Shown here: positions 1-7,358 of the stretch, piece by piece
Numbering within the stretch: the first letter of the stretch is position 1
How the letters are laid out: each line of letters starts with the position of its first letter
Assembly: GCA_035532755.1 (NCBI GenBank)
Contig: DATKQI010000285.1
Span: 1-10,647 of the forward strand
Direction: 5' to 3'
From: DATKQI01 sp035532755
GTDB taxonomy: Bacteria > Pseudomonadota > Alphaproteobacteria > Acetobacterales > Acetobacteraceae
DNA: 10,647 bases
Position numbers and translations under genes: made by a program
The notes under the pieces: model-generated
Told to the model about the DNA's origin: nothing
Seen by the model: the letters and a program-made list of their open reading frames with translations, nothing else
The model's database searches: none

Positions 1-1415
1 ATGGTGCGGGCGACGCGCAGCACGCGGGTGAAGCCGCGGGCGGACAGGCGCAGCTTTTCCGCCGCGGTCTCGGCCAGGGCGCGGGCCTCCGCGGCCATCT
101 CGATCGCCCCGACTTCCGCCTCCGCGTTGCTGGCCGGCCCGTCCTCTCCGTAGCGGGCGCGCTGGGTGCCGCGGGCGTGGGCCACGCGGGCGGCGACCAC
201 GGCACTCGTCTCGCCCGCGGGTGCGCGGGAAAGCTCGGCCGGGGGCACCGGCTGCACGCTCACGGTCAGGTCGATGCGGTCGAGCAGGGGGCCGCTGATG
301 CGGTTCTGGTAATCCTCTCCGCAGCGCGGGGCGCGGCCGCATTCGCGCGCGGCATCGCCCAGGTGGCCGCAGCGGCACGGGTTCATCGCCGCGACGAGCT
401 GGAAACGGGCCGGATAAGTGACGTGCGCCATCGCCCGGGCCACCGTGGTGCGCCCAGCCTCCAGCGGCTGGCGCAGCGCCTCCAGCGCCGGACGGGGAAA
501 CTCGGGCAGTTCGTCCAGGAACAGCACGCCGCGATGGGCGAGGCTGACCTCCCCCGGTTTCGCGCGCTGACCGCCGCCGGTGAGCGCGGCCTGGGAGGCG
601 GAGTGGTGCGGCTCCCGATAGGGCGGGCGCATCACCATCCGCCCGCCATCCAGCATGCCGGCGACAGAATGGATCATGCTCACCTCCAGCGCCTCCATCG
701 GCGACAGGTCGGGCAGAAGCCCGGCCATCCGCGCGGCGAGCATGGATTTGCCGGCACCCGGAGGGCCGACGAGCAGGAGGTTATGGTTGCCAGCGGCGGC
801 GATTTCCACCGCGCGCTTCGCGGTTTCCATGCCCTTCACCTCGGCAAGATCGGGTGCGGGCGGCGGCTGGGCCACGCCGGCGAGATCGGGCGGGGAAAGC
901 ACCTGGGTGCCGCGGAAATGGTTGATGATCGAGAGCAGATCGGGCGCGGCCAGCACCTCGATCCCGCCGGCCCAGGCGGCCTCGCCGCCCTGGCTTGCCG
1001 GGCAGATCAGGCCCAGTTCGCGGCTCGCAGCCCCCATCGCGGCCGGCAGCACGCCGGAGACCGCGTTCAGCGTGCCGTCGAGCGAGAGTTCACCCAATGC
1101 CGCGAAGCGGCCGAGGTCCTCACGCGGGAGCACATCCATCGCCGCGAGCACGCCGAGCGCGATCGGCAGGTCGAAATGGCTGCCTTCCTTCAACAGGTCG
1201 GCCGGGGCGAGGTTGATCAGCACCCGCTTGGGCGGCAGCGACAGGCCCATCGCCGTCAGCGCCGCGCGCACCCGCTCCCGTGCCTCGCCCACCGCCTTGT
1301 CGGGCAGGCCGACCACGAGGAATGCCGGCAGCCCACCCGAGATCTGCACCTGCACCTCGACCGGCACCGCCTCGATCCCGGCGAGGGCGAAGCTGCGGAC
1401 TCGGGCCAGGCTCAT
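1..1415 (-). CDS. comM: ComM/YifB family Mg-chelatase-like AAA+ ATPase, 3' end cut by window
   Basis: ComM is a hexameric AAA+ helicase that promotes branch migration when transformed DNA is integrated; many non-competent bacteria also carry it. The frame is open from the ATG at 1415 to the window edge, giving 471 codons without a stop. The N-terminal ChlI-like domain (about residues 1-170) has the typical start, with ARVRSFALAGIEAVPVEV and FLVVGLPDKAV. Walker A is GPPGAGKS at 217-224 and Walker B is VLFLDELPEF at 297-306. A cysteine cluster, NPCRCGH with further Cys at 359 and 365, matches the ComM zinc-finger-like region, followed by LLDRIDL. The family is usually about 500 residues, so some 30-40 C-terminal residues lie outside the window. 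The start overlaps the stop of the upstream deacetylase gene as ATGA (1412-1415), so translation is probably coupled. Family assignment is secure; the role in this organism is inferred. Confidence 0.95.
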   Translation of the reverse strand, partial: MSLARVRSFALAGIEAVPVEVQVQISGGLPAFLVVGLPDKAVGEARERVRAALTAMGLSLPPKRVLINLAPADLLKEGSHFDLPIALGVLAAMDVLPREDLGRFAALGELSLDGTLNAVSGVLPAAMGAASRELGLICPASQGGEAAWAGGIEVLAAPDLLSIINHFRGTQVLSPPDLAGVAQPPPAPDLAEVKGMETAKRAVEIAAAGNHNLLLVGPPGAGKSMLAARMAGLLPDLSPMEALEVSMIHSVAGMLDGGRMVMRPPYREPHHSASQAALTGGGQRAKPGEVSLAHRGVLFLDELPEFPRPALEALRQPLEAGRTTVARAMAHVTYPARFQLVAAMNPCRCGHLGDAARECGRAPRCGEDYQNRISGPLLDRIDLTVSVQPVPPAELSRAPAGETSAVVAARVAHARGTQRARYGEDGPASNAEAEVGAIEMAAEARALAETAAEKLRLSARGFTRVLRVART

Positions 1416-2443
1416 CCGGCGAAGGCAGCCAGGAAACGCTCCAGCAGCCGGCCCAGCAGATCGGTGTTATAGCCGCCTTCCTGCAAGATGGCGGTGGGCA
1501 ACCCCGCCGCGCCGATCGCCGCCCCCGCGCGGGCGAAGCCATCCTCGCTCACGCGCAGGAAAGCGAGCGGTTCGTGCTCCGAGGCGTCGAACCCCAGGCT
1601 CAGCACCAGCGCATCGGCGCGGAAGGCGCGGATGGCGGCGAGCCCGGTGCCGATCGCGGCGAGCCAGTCCGCATCCTCGGCCCCGCGCGGCAGCGGCAGG
1701 TTGAGGTTGCAGCCCAGGCCCGGCCCGGCCCCGCGTTCCTCCGCATGGCCGACATACCACGGATAATAGCCATTCGGATCGCCGTGCACGGAGACGAACA
1801 GCACATCCGGCCGCTGCCAGAAGATGCCCTGCGTGCCGTTGCCGTGATGACTGTCGATGTCCAGCACCGCCACGCGTGCGGCACCCTTTGCGCGCAGCCG
1901 CGCCGCCGCGATGGCTGCGTTGTTCAGGTAGCAATGCCCCCCGGCCCGCGACGCATAGGCATGGTGGCCCGGCGGGCGGGCCAGCGCATAGGCATGGCGG
2001 TCTGCCGCCGCCTCGTCCGCCGCCGCGATGGCCCCGGCGGCGGCCGCTTTCGCCGCCGGCCAGGTGTCCGCGGTGATCGGGCAGGAGGTGTCTGCGGTGA
2101 ACCAGCCGACCTGCCCCACGATCGTCGCCGAGGGCCGCGCGCCGTTCGCCAGCATCTCCGGCGCCGGATGGAGGTTCGGCACCATCTCCGGCCCCGCATC
2201 ACCCAGCGCGGCCCATTCCTGCGGCCCGCGCGCGAGGAAATCGAGATAGGCCGGCGGATGGATCGTCTGCAACGCGGCATCGCCCGCGGATGGCGGGGCG
2301 GTGATGTCGAGCCCCATCGCTCGGCACCCCTCCAGCAGCGATTCGGCCCGTGCCGGCACCTCGAAATGCCGCCGCACCTGGCCACGCTGGAGGAAGAAGA
2401 TCGGCGCATGCGCCATCTGCACCGAATCCCAGAACGCCTTCAT
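1412..2443 (-). CDS. Histone deacetylase family / acetylpolyamine amidohydrolase-like zinc hydrolase
   Basis: A 343-residue zinc-dependent deacetylase of the arginase/deacetylase fold, about the length of Mycoplana acetylpolyamine amidohydrolase. It probably removes acetyl groups from acetylated polyamines, other small amines or protein lysines in the cytoplasm; the substrate cannot be told from sequence. Visible motifs are RPPGHHA (156-162, catalytic His160/His161), GGHCYLNNAAIAA (168-180), DIDSHHGNGTQ (195-205, zinc ligands Asp197 and His199), GFDAS (284-288, third ligand Asp286) and EGGY (322-325, catalytic Tyr325). All key residues are present. The Ser in DIDSHH sits where Leu or Phe is usual. 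The ATG at 2443 is chosen because a GGGAG-like ribosome site lies just upstream and the family length fits; the frame continues upstream to 2632 but that part overlaps mlrC and looks unlike the family. It overlaps comM by ATGA at 1412-1415. Confidence 0.93.
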   Translation of the reverse strand: MKAFWDSVQMAHAPIFFLQRGQVRRHFEVPARAESLLEGCRAMGLDITAPPSAGDAALQTIHPPAYLDFLARGPQEWAALGDAGPEMVPNLHPAPEMLANGARPSATIVGQVGWFTADTSCPITADTWPAAKAAAAGAIAAADEAAADRHAYALARPPGHHAYASRAGGHCYLNNAAIAAARLRAKGAARVAVLDIDSHHGNGTQGIFWQRPDVLFVSVHGDPNGYYPWYVGHAEERGAGPGLGCNLNLPLPRGAEDADWLAAIGTGLAAIRAFRADALVLSLGFDASEHEPLAFLRVSEDGFARAGAAIGAAGLPTAILQEGGYNTDLLGRLLERFLAAFAG

Positions 2444-2570
2444 CCCCACTCCCAGCCCGCACGCTTCACGCCGCCGTGAGAGTAGAGACGATGCCGCGTG
2501 CTTGTCCATCTGGCCCGGCCTCGCGCGAAGGGCCATGCTGCGTGATTCCTGCGAGAGAGAAGGATCATTC
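2444..2570. other. Divergent intergenic region between deacetylase and MlrC-like genes
   Basis: These 127 bases separate two divergently transcribed genes and must hold both promoters. On the plus strand a purine-rich ribosome site, GAGAGAGAAGGA (2553-2564), ends six bases before the ATG at 2571 and fixes that start. On the minus strand a GGGAG/GGGG purine run lies just before the ATG at 2443. I could not assign -35 or -10 boxes with confidence and saw no strong inverted repeat. Confidence 0.55.
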
Positions 2571-4055
2571 ATGCGCATCGCCGTCGGCGGCTTCCTGCAC
2601 GAAAGCCATTCGTTCGCTCCGCGCCCCACCACCTATGCCGATTTCGTCACGCCCGGCAGCCAGCCGCCGCTTGTGCGTGGCGCGGCCCTGCTGCCCACGC
2701 TGCGCGGCACGGCGGGCGCGATCGCCGGGGCGATGGCGACGGGCGAGCGCGCGGGCGTGGAGCTGGTGCCGCTCGCCTGGGGGGCAGCAAGCCCCGCCGG
2801 CCCGGTGCAGGACGAAGCCTTCGAGCGCATCGCCGCGCTGATCTGCGCCGAACTCTCCGCCGCCCTCGATGCCGGCCCGCTCGACGGCATCTATCTCGAC
2901 CTGCACGGCGCGGCGCTGGCCGAGAGCTTCCCCGATGCGGAGGGCGAGTTGCTGCGCCGGGTGCATGCGGTGGCAACCGGCGTGCCGATCACGATCAGCC
3001 TCGACCCCCACGCCAACCTCACCAGCCTGATGGTGGAGACGGCCGATGCCATCGTGCCCTATCGCACCTATCCGCACGTGGACATGAAGCAGGCCGGCGC
3101 CCGGGCGATGCGGCTGCTGCTGGATCGCATCGCGCGCGGCCGGCCTTTCGCCCGCGCCTTCCGCCAGCTCGATTTCTGCATCCCCATCACCAGCCAGTGC
3201 ACGCTGGTCGAGCCGATGGAGGGCGTGATGGCCGAGCGCGCATCGATCGCCGCCGGTGCAGGCATGGCGGAACTCGCCTTCTGCTTCGGCTTTCCCTATG
3301 CGGATTTCCCCGATTGCGGCCCCGCCATCGCCGCCTATGCCGAGGATGCGGCATCGGCGGAGGCCGCCGCCGAGGCGCTGGCGCGAGTCGTCATCGCGCG
3401 GGAATCCCGCTTTGCGCTGGATGTGGTGCCTGCCGCCGCCGCCGTGGCCGAAGCCATGCGTACCGCCGCCACAGCCTCCCGCCCGGTCGTGATCGCGGAC
3501 ACGCAGGACAATCCCGGCGGCGGCGGCCATGGCGATACCACCGGGCTGCTCGCGGAGCTGATCCGCCAGGATGCGCAGGGTGCCCTCCTGTGCCTCATCA
3601 ACGACGCGGAGAGTGCCGCGGCCTGCCACACCGCCGGCGAAGGTGCGGTGCTGGAATTGCAGCTCGGCGGCCGGTCCGATGGTGCGCCCCTGCCGGTTAC
3701 CGCCCGCGTCCAGCGGCTGACCGACGGGCGCTTCACCCTCACCGGGCCGATGGGCGGCGGCAACCCGGCCAATCTCGGCCCCTCGGCGCTGATCGAGGTG
3801 GCGCCGGGCATTCGCGTGATCGTGGTCAGCCGCAAGACCCAGGCGTACGATCAGGCGATCATCCGCCACGCCGGCATCGAGCCCGCGGAATGCCGGATCC
3901 TGGCGCTGAAATCCTCGGTGCATTTCCGCGCCGATTTCGGCCCGATCGCCGAGCACATCATTGTTGCCGCCGCTCCCGGCCCCGTCATCGCCGACTCCTC
4001 GGCCCTGCCGTTCCGCCATCTCCGCGCCGGGCTGCGCCTGCTGCCCCGGGGATGA
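2571..4055 (+). CDS. MlrC-like M81 family metallohydrolase (microcystinase C-like)
   Basis: A 494-residue protein matching the M81 family over its full length (about 490-510 is usual). The named member, MlrC, cleaves a linear tetrapeptide in microcystin breakdown, but most homologues occur in bacteria that do not degrade microcystin, so the substrate here is unknown. The N-terminal domain begins IAVGGFLHESHSF (3-15), with YLDLHGA (108-114), SLDPHANLT (143-151) and RTYPHVDM (165-172); Asp145, His147 and His169 sit where metal ligands are expected. The C-terminal MlrC domain shows ADTQDNPGGGGHGDTT (309-324), MGGGNPANLG (394-403), and KTQAYD...GIEP...KSSVHFRADF (422-456). The ATG at 2571 has a good ribosome site (AAGGA at 2560-2564); longer upstream readings overlap the divergent gene. 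It ends six bases from the convergent chrA stop. No transporter or partner hydrolase lies beside it to suggest a pathway. Confidence 0.9.
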   Translation: MRIAVGGFLHESHSFAPRPTTYADFVTPGSQPPLVRGAALLPTLRGTAGAIAGAMATGERAGVELVPLAWGAASPAGPVQDEAFERIAALICAELSAALDAGPLDGIYLDLHGAALAESFPDAEGELLRRVHAVATGVPITISLDPHANLTSLMVETADAIVPYRTYPHVDMKQAGARAMRLLLDRIARGRPFARAFRQLDFCIPITSQCTLVEPMEGVMAERASIAAGAGMAELAFCFGFPYADFPDCGPAIAAYAEDAASAEAAAEALARVVIARESRFALDVVPAAAAVAEAMRTAATASRPVVIADTQDNPGGGGHGDTTGLLAELIRQDAQGALLCLINDAESAAACHTAGEGAVLELQLGGRSDGAPLPVTARVQRLTDGRFTLTGPMGGGNPANLGPSALIEVAPGIRVIVVSRKTQAYDQAIIRHAGIEPAECRILALKSSVHFRADFGPIAEHIIVAAAPGPVIADSSALPFRHLRAGLRLLPRG

Positions 4056-4061
4056 TCGTTT

Positions 4062-5267
4062 TTATCTGACCATGACCCATGCGGGTTGCAGCAGCGGGTA
4101 GGCGATCAGCCCGATGACGGCGGTTGCCGCGATGAGCACGGGATTGCTGACTTTCCAGCGGAACAGGATCGCGAGAGAGACCAGCCCGATCAGCACCGTC
4201 AGCCAGTCGCCGATCGCGATCCGGCCGAGCAGGATGCAGGCACCCAGAATGGTGCCGATGGCCGCGGCATAAGCCCCTTTGACGAAGCCCTGCACGTTCT
4301 GATTGCCGCGGTGGCGCAGCAGCAGCGGCGCGGCGATCAGCACCAGCAGGAACGAGGGCAGGAAGATGCCGATGGTGGCCACCAGCGAGCCCCAGAAGCC
4401 TGCCACCAGGAAGCCCACGAAGGTTGCGGTGATCACCACCGGGCCGGGGCTGATCATGCCGATCGCGACGGCGACAAGGAAGGTCCGCTGATCGAGCCAG
4501 CCATATTGGCGGACTACGCCGGCTTCCAGGAACGGTACGATCACCAGACCGCTCCCGAAGGTGAGCGCCCCGGCCTTGAGAAAGAAGAGGAACATCTTGC
4601 CGACCACGGAACCGATCGCGACGGGGCCGGGCGGCGAGGCAAGGGGGACCGCCGCCAGCAGCGAAGCCGCCGGAGGACGGCGCCGGCCGATGTCTCCGTA
4701 GCAGAGCATCCCGACGATGCCGGCGCCGATGAACAGCAGCGCGACTTCGGATTGCAGGATGACCGTGGAGGCAAGGCAGACCGCCGCAATCACCCATTGC
4801 AGCCAGCTCTCCATCCCGAGCTTGCCGAGCCGGTAGCAGGAATGAAGGATCAGCGCGATCACCGCGGGGCTGACCCCGTAGAAGATCGCGGTGACCGGCG
4901 AGAGCCCGCCGAAATGGACATAGAGCGCGCCGAGCGCGGCAACGATCAGGAAATTCGGCAGGATGAACGCCCATCCGCCGACCCAGGCGCCCCAGAAGCC
5001 GCCGCGCAGGTAGGAGATGAAAATGCCGACCTGGATGGCAAGCGGCCCCGGCAGCGTCTGGCAGACGGCGATGGCCTCGCGCATCTGTTCTTTCGACAGC
5101 CAGCCGCGCCCGGCCACAAGCTCGCGTTCCATCTGGCCGACCAGGGCCACCGGACCGCCGAAGCCAAGGAGCCCGAGGCGCAGGAAATAGCGTGCCAGCT
5201 CGTACAGCCGGCCGGCTGGCCGGGGCGGGGCGGAGATCGGCGGATCGGCCTGCATGATATCCGGCAT
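4062..5267 (-). CDS. chrA: ChrA chromate efflux transporter (two CHR domains)
   Basis: ChrA belongs to the CHR superfamily of inner-membrane proteins that export chromate from the cytoplasm, giving Cr(VI) resistance. This copy has 401 residues and is the long type, with two homologous halves. The first half shows FGGP (36-39), a long stretch to LPGPLAIQ (72-79), and FISYLRGGFWGAWVGGWAFILPNF (83-106). The second repeats the pattern with FGSGLVIVPFLE (237-248), ISPGPVVITATFVGFLVAGFWG (272-293) and FLPSF (302-306). Hydrophobic segments cover most of the length. The ATG at 5267 has GGGAGAAG (5274-5281 on the complement) six bases upstream, inside the 17-base gap after chrB, so chrB and chrA should be one operon. 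It is convergent with the MlrC-like gene, six bases apart. Function is well supported by family and context; transport direction and substrate follow from the family. Confidence 0.96.
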   Translation of the reverse strand: MPDIMQADPPISAPPRPAGRLYELARYFLRLGLLGFGGPVALVGQMERELVAGRGWLSKEQMREAIAVCQTLPGPLAIQVGIFISYLRGGFWGAWVGGWAFILPNFLIVAALGALYVHFGGLSPVTAIFYGVSPAVIALILHSCYRLGKLGMESWLQWVIAAVCLASTVILQSEVALLFIGAGIVGMLCYGDIGRRRPPAASLLAAVPLASPPGPVAIGSVVGKMFLFFLKAGALTFGSGLVIVPFLEAGVVRQYGWLDQRTFLVAVAIGMISPGPVVITATFVGFLVAGFWGSLVATIGIFLPSFLLVLIAAPLLLRHRGNQNVQGFVKGAYAAAIGTILGACILLGRIAIGDWLTVLIGLVSLAILFRWKVSNPVLIAATAVIGLIAYPLLQPAWVMVR

Positions 5268-5284
5268 GACGCGCTTCTCCCGGC

Positions 5285-6280
5285 CTATCGGCGCTTCTTG
5301 CGGAAGGATTCGTACAGGTCATCAAACACCGCGGCGCCGCGCGCGATCCGCTGCTCGTCGCCCGCGTTGGCCGCCGCAATGCCGGCGATCAGTTGCGCGA
5401 TCCCGCTCGCTTCCTCGCGGCCGAACTTGCCGTCCTTCAAGTCGATGTCATGGATGATCTCGGCGATGGCGCCGAGCGCCGGATCGGCCAGCCCCATGCG
5501 GGCGAGCAGCACCTCGAAAGTGCATCGATCGCCCTCATGGGTGAATTCCGCCTCGAACATGTCGAAACGCACCTCGCCGGCATCCGGCGCGTATCCCTTG
5601 CCGGGAACGAATTTGAACCGGGCATCGGGATCGATGAACCGGCGGATGAGCCATGCCGAGCCGATCCGGTCCACGTGAACGCCTTGCCGCGTCACCCACA
5701 CCCGCCCCTTCAGCGTCTCGGCGCCATGGGCCTGTGCGGCCTTGTTGTCCGTTTGCGCCATCGCGTCGTCCTCCCGGAAAGCCGTTTCGAGGCCGCTGAT
5801 CAATCCGTCCAGACTCTCGCGACCGTTGGCGCCGAAAAAGTCGATCGCGACGATCTGCGCCGCCCGCGCCTTGAGCCTGGCGAGCGGTCCCTTGGCGGCG
5901 AGGCGTGCCGCGGGTGTGGGGTCATGGCGCAGGCTTTCGGCGAGACCGCGCACATCCTGCGCGAGCGCCTCGTACTCCTCGTCGCGCGCGGCGTTGAACA
6001 GGGCCCGCACCTCCTGGTCCGACAGCCCGTCGATCAGCCGTGCCTCGCAGATCATCGCCTCGCCGCCGCCCTCGGCGATTTCCTTCAAAATCCAGGCGAA
6101 ATCCTCCTGGGCCTGATCGTTCGCAGGCAGCGCATAGACCGCGTTCTTCACGGCGACGGCGCCGATGCCCTGCAGCCGACGCCACACCTTCACCCGCAGA
6201 TAGGCCGGCTTCGCCGGCAACTGATGGATCAGCAGCAGCCAGAGGTTCGGCGCAGGGGCGGCAAGGTCAGGCATGAGCAT
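5285..6280 (-). CDS. chrB: ChrB chromate-responsive regulator / resistance protein (N- and C-terminal domains)
   Basis: A 331-residue full-length ChrB. In characterised chromate loci ChrB is a chromate-sensing regulator of chrA and is needed for full resistance. The N-terminal ChrB domain (about 12-150) begins NLWLLLIHQLPAKPAYLRV and continues WRRLQGIGAVAVKNAVYALP. A charged, alanine-rich linker (about 155-190) precedes the C-terminal 'chromate resistance' domain (about 191-331) with RVWVTR (193-198), DRIGSAWLIRRFIDPDA (204-220), EFTHEGDRC (245-253) and LADPAL (264-269). That second domain is shared with the gene at 8606-9064. The ATG at 6280 and one at 6274 are both possible; neither has a clear ribosome site, and the inverted repeats at 6284-6308 lie directly upstream, which fits autoregulation. 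It is upstream of chrA by 17 bases and divergent from the SOD-rhodanese gene. Confidence 0.93.
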   Translation of the reverse strand: MLMPDLAAPAPNLWLLLIHQLPAKPAYLRVKVWRRLQGIGAVAVKNAVYALPANDQAQEDFAWILKEIAEGGGEAMICEARLIDGLSDQEVRALFNAARDEEYEALAQDVRGLAESLRHDPTPAARLAAKGPLARLKARAAQIVAIDFFGANGRESLDGLISGLETAFREDDAMAQTDNKAAQAHGAETLKGRVWVTRQGVHVDRIGSAWLIRRFIDPDARFKFVPGKGYAPDAGEVRFDMFEAEFTHEGDRCTFEVLLARMGLADPALGAIAEIIHDIDLKDGKFGREEASGIAQLIAGIAAANAGDEQRIARGAAVFDDLYESFRKKRR

Positions 6281-6283
6281 ATC

Positions 6284-6296
6284 GTATCATAGATAC
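6284..6296. repeat. Inverted repeat GTATC-ATA-GATAC, candidate operator
   Basis: A perfect 5-base inverted repeat with a 3-base centre, starting four bases upstream of the chrB ATG (6280). It directly abuts a second inverted repeat at 6297-6308. Its position suggests a binding site for a regulator of chrB, possibly ChrB itself. The binding protein is inferred from position only. Confidence 0.45.
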
Positions 6297-6308
6297 TTGC
6301 AAATGCAA
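6297..6308. repeat. Inverted repeat TTGCA-AA-TGCAA, candidate operator over the -35 box
   Basis: A perfect 5-base inverted repeat with a 2-base centre, overlapping the predicted -35 box of the rightward promoter. It follows the GTATC/GATAC repeat without a gap. Such a site over a -35 element would suit a repressor relieved by chromate. Confidence 0.45.
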
Positions 6309-6325
6309 CACATGTATCATATAAA
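6297..6325 (+). promoter_or_regulatory. Predicted sigma-70-type promoter of the SOD-rhodanese/cytochrome b operon
   Basis: A -35-like TTGCAA (6297-6302) and a -10-like TATAAA (6320-6325) are separated by exactly 17 bases, in a stretch that is only 38% GC (6281-6340) against about 70% for the left-hand genes. Transcription would begin near 6332. The inverted repeat TTGCA-AA-TGCAA overlaps the -35 box, and a second GTATCATA copy overlaps the start of the -10 box, so a repressor bound here could block the promoter. The start site near 6332 argues against translation from the GTG at 6340 and for one near 6364-6370. Prediction only; no matching promoter was assigned for chrB on the other strand. 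Confidence 0.5.
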
Positions 6326-6369
6326 CTCGCCATGCCTTCGTGTGGTCGGAACGTTCTGTGGGGGTGCCA

Positions 6370-7326
6370 GTGCTTCATCGCATCGCGCCGCTGCCATTCA
6401 AGCCGGATCGGTTGAACGGTCTCAGTGAGCGGCTGTTGGAGAGCCATTACGAAAACAATTACGGCGGTGCGGTCCGGCGCCTGAATGCCATCGAGGGACG
6501 GCTGGCCGCGCTCGACTGGGGTTCCGCTCCGGTGTTCGAGATCAACGGTCTGAAGCGCGAGGAACTCGCCGCCGCCAATTCGATGATCCTGCACGAAATC
6601 TATTTCGACGGGCTGGGTGGCGCAGGCGATCCGGCGGGGGAACTGGCGGCGGCGCTCGAACGTGACTTCGGTGCCGTCGCCAAGTGGAAGATGGAGTTCA
6701 TGGCTTGCGCCAGGGCGCAGGCGGGTGGCTCCGGCTGGATGCTGCTCGCGTGGTCGCCGCGGCATGGCCGACTGGTCAACCAATGGGCGGCCGATCACAC
6801 GAACGGCCTTGCCGGCGGCGTGCCGATTTTTGCGCTCGACATGTACGAACATTCCTACCACCTCGATTTCGGCGCGAAGGCCGCCGCCTATGTGGATGCG
6901 GTGATGGCAAACGTCGATTGGGGCCATGTGGGCGCGCGGCACGCGCAGATCGCCGCCATGGGCGCCGGAATGACCGAGCCGGACGCAGCTGCGATCCCGG
7001 CTGCAATCGCAGCCGAGGACGTGCGCGACCGGATCGCCAAAGGCGAAAGGCTTCTGATCCTCGACGTCCGGCGACAGAAGGATCTCTCACGCGCCCGCGA
7101 CCAGCTCCCGGGGGCGATCCACCGGGATCCCGAGCAGATCACGGAATGGATCGGTGGACTGCCACCCGGCGTGCCGGTCGTTCTCTACTGCATGTACGGG
7201 TTCCGGGTCAGCCAGGACGCTGCTGCCGCACTCCGGCAGCGTGGGCTCGATGCGCATGTGCTCAGCGGCGGAATCGCCGCCTGGCACGCCATCGGCGCTC
7301 CAACCGTCCCGCTCTCCATCGACTGA
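6370..7326 (+). CDS. chrC: Fe/Mn superoxide dismutase-rhodanese fusion (ChrC-ChrE type)
   Basis: A 318-residue two-domain protein. Residues about 1-195 are an Fe/Mn superoxide dismutase of the kind found in chromate operons (ChrC), and about 212-315 are a rhodanese (ChrE-like). Metal ligands are His26, His75, Asp157 and His161 (in DMYEHSYH). Gln138 (VNQW) aligns with the Mn-type active-site Gln. The usual His30 and Tyr34 are Asn30 and Ala34. The rhodanese has LLILDVR (228-234) and an active loop CMYGFRVS with Cys274. In other loci chrC and chrE are separate genes; the SOD removes superoxide from Cr(VI) reduction, and the rhodanese is thought to act on sulfur or thiol-chromium species. Start choice: GTG at 6370 has GGGGG (6360-6364) upstream and gives ligand numbering like E. 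coli SodB; GTG at 6340 would add ten residues but lacks a ribosome site. No signal peptide is seen. Confidence 0.9.
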   Translation: MLHRIAPLPFKPDRLNGLSERLLESHYENNYGGAVRRLNAIEGRLAALDWGSAPVFEINGLKREELAAANSMILHEIYFDGLGGAGDPAGELAAALERDFGAVAKWKMEFMACARAQAGGSGWMLLAWSPRHGRLVNQWAADHTNGLAGGVPIFALDMYEHSYHLDFGAKAAAYVDAVMANVDWGHVGARHAQIAAMGAGMTEPDAAAIPAAIAAEDVRDRIAKGERLLILDVRRQKDLSRARDQLPGAIHRDPEQITEWIGGLPPGVPVVLYCMYGFRVSQDAAAALRQRGLDAHVLSGGIAAWHAIGAPTVPLSID

Positions 7327-7358
7327 CCTGCAGCAATCAGAGGAGCCCGCGCCGAACC

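Larger units (their letters stand above)
6284..6321. repeat. Direct repeat GTATCATA (6284-6291 and 6314-6321)
   Basis: The same eight bases occur twice, 30 bases apart start to start, which is close to three turns of the helix. Copies on the same helix face would suit two dimers of one regulator bound side by side. The first copy forms half of the inverted repeat at 6284-6296; the second overlaps the predicted -10 box. The length is short, so chance cannot be excluded in an AT-rich stretch. Confidence 0.4.

Noticed and set aside
177..1472. Long plus-strand open frame of 431 codons across the comM region
   Set aside because: It is antisense to a clear ComM protein with Walker motifs. Its translation is rich in Arg, His, Gly and Ala without any motif, typical of a shadow frame in high-GC DNA.
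2565..4019. Minus-strand open frame of 484 codons opposite the MlrC-like gene
   Set aside because: Low-complexity translation with no domain, directly antisense to a protein with full M81/MlrC motifs.
4044..4066. CCCCGGGG followed by a TTTTT run as a terminator between mlrC and chrA
   Set aside because: The palindrome has no loop and is eight bases away from the T run, with no other stem. A rho-independent terminator is not supported, although the six-base convergent gap needs some stop signal.
4086..5678. Plus-strand open frame of 530 codons opposite chrA and chrB
   Set aside because: Covers two well-supported minus-strand genes; its translation is Asp/Gln/Arg-rich with no recognisable family.
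6684..7358. Upstream extension of the cytochrome b frame, which would give a 641-residue fusion
   Set aside because: This part is out of frame with the SOD-rhodanese gene and overlaps it; its translation is Arg/Gly-rich. Cytochrome b starts properly at 7359 with AGAGGAG upstream.
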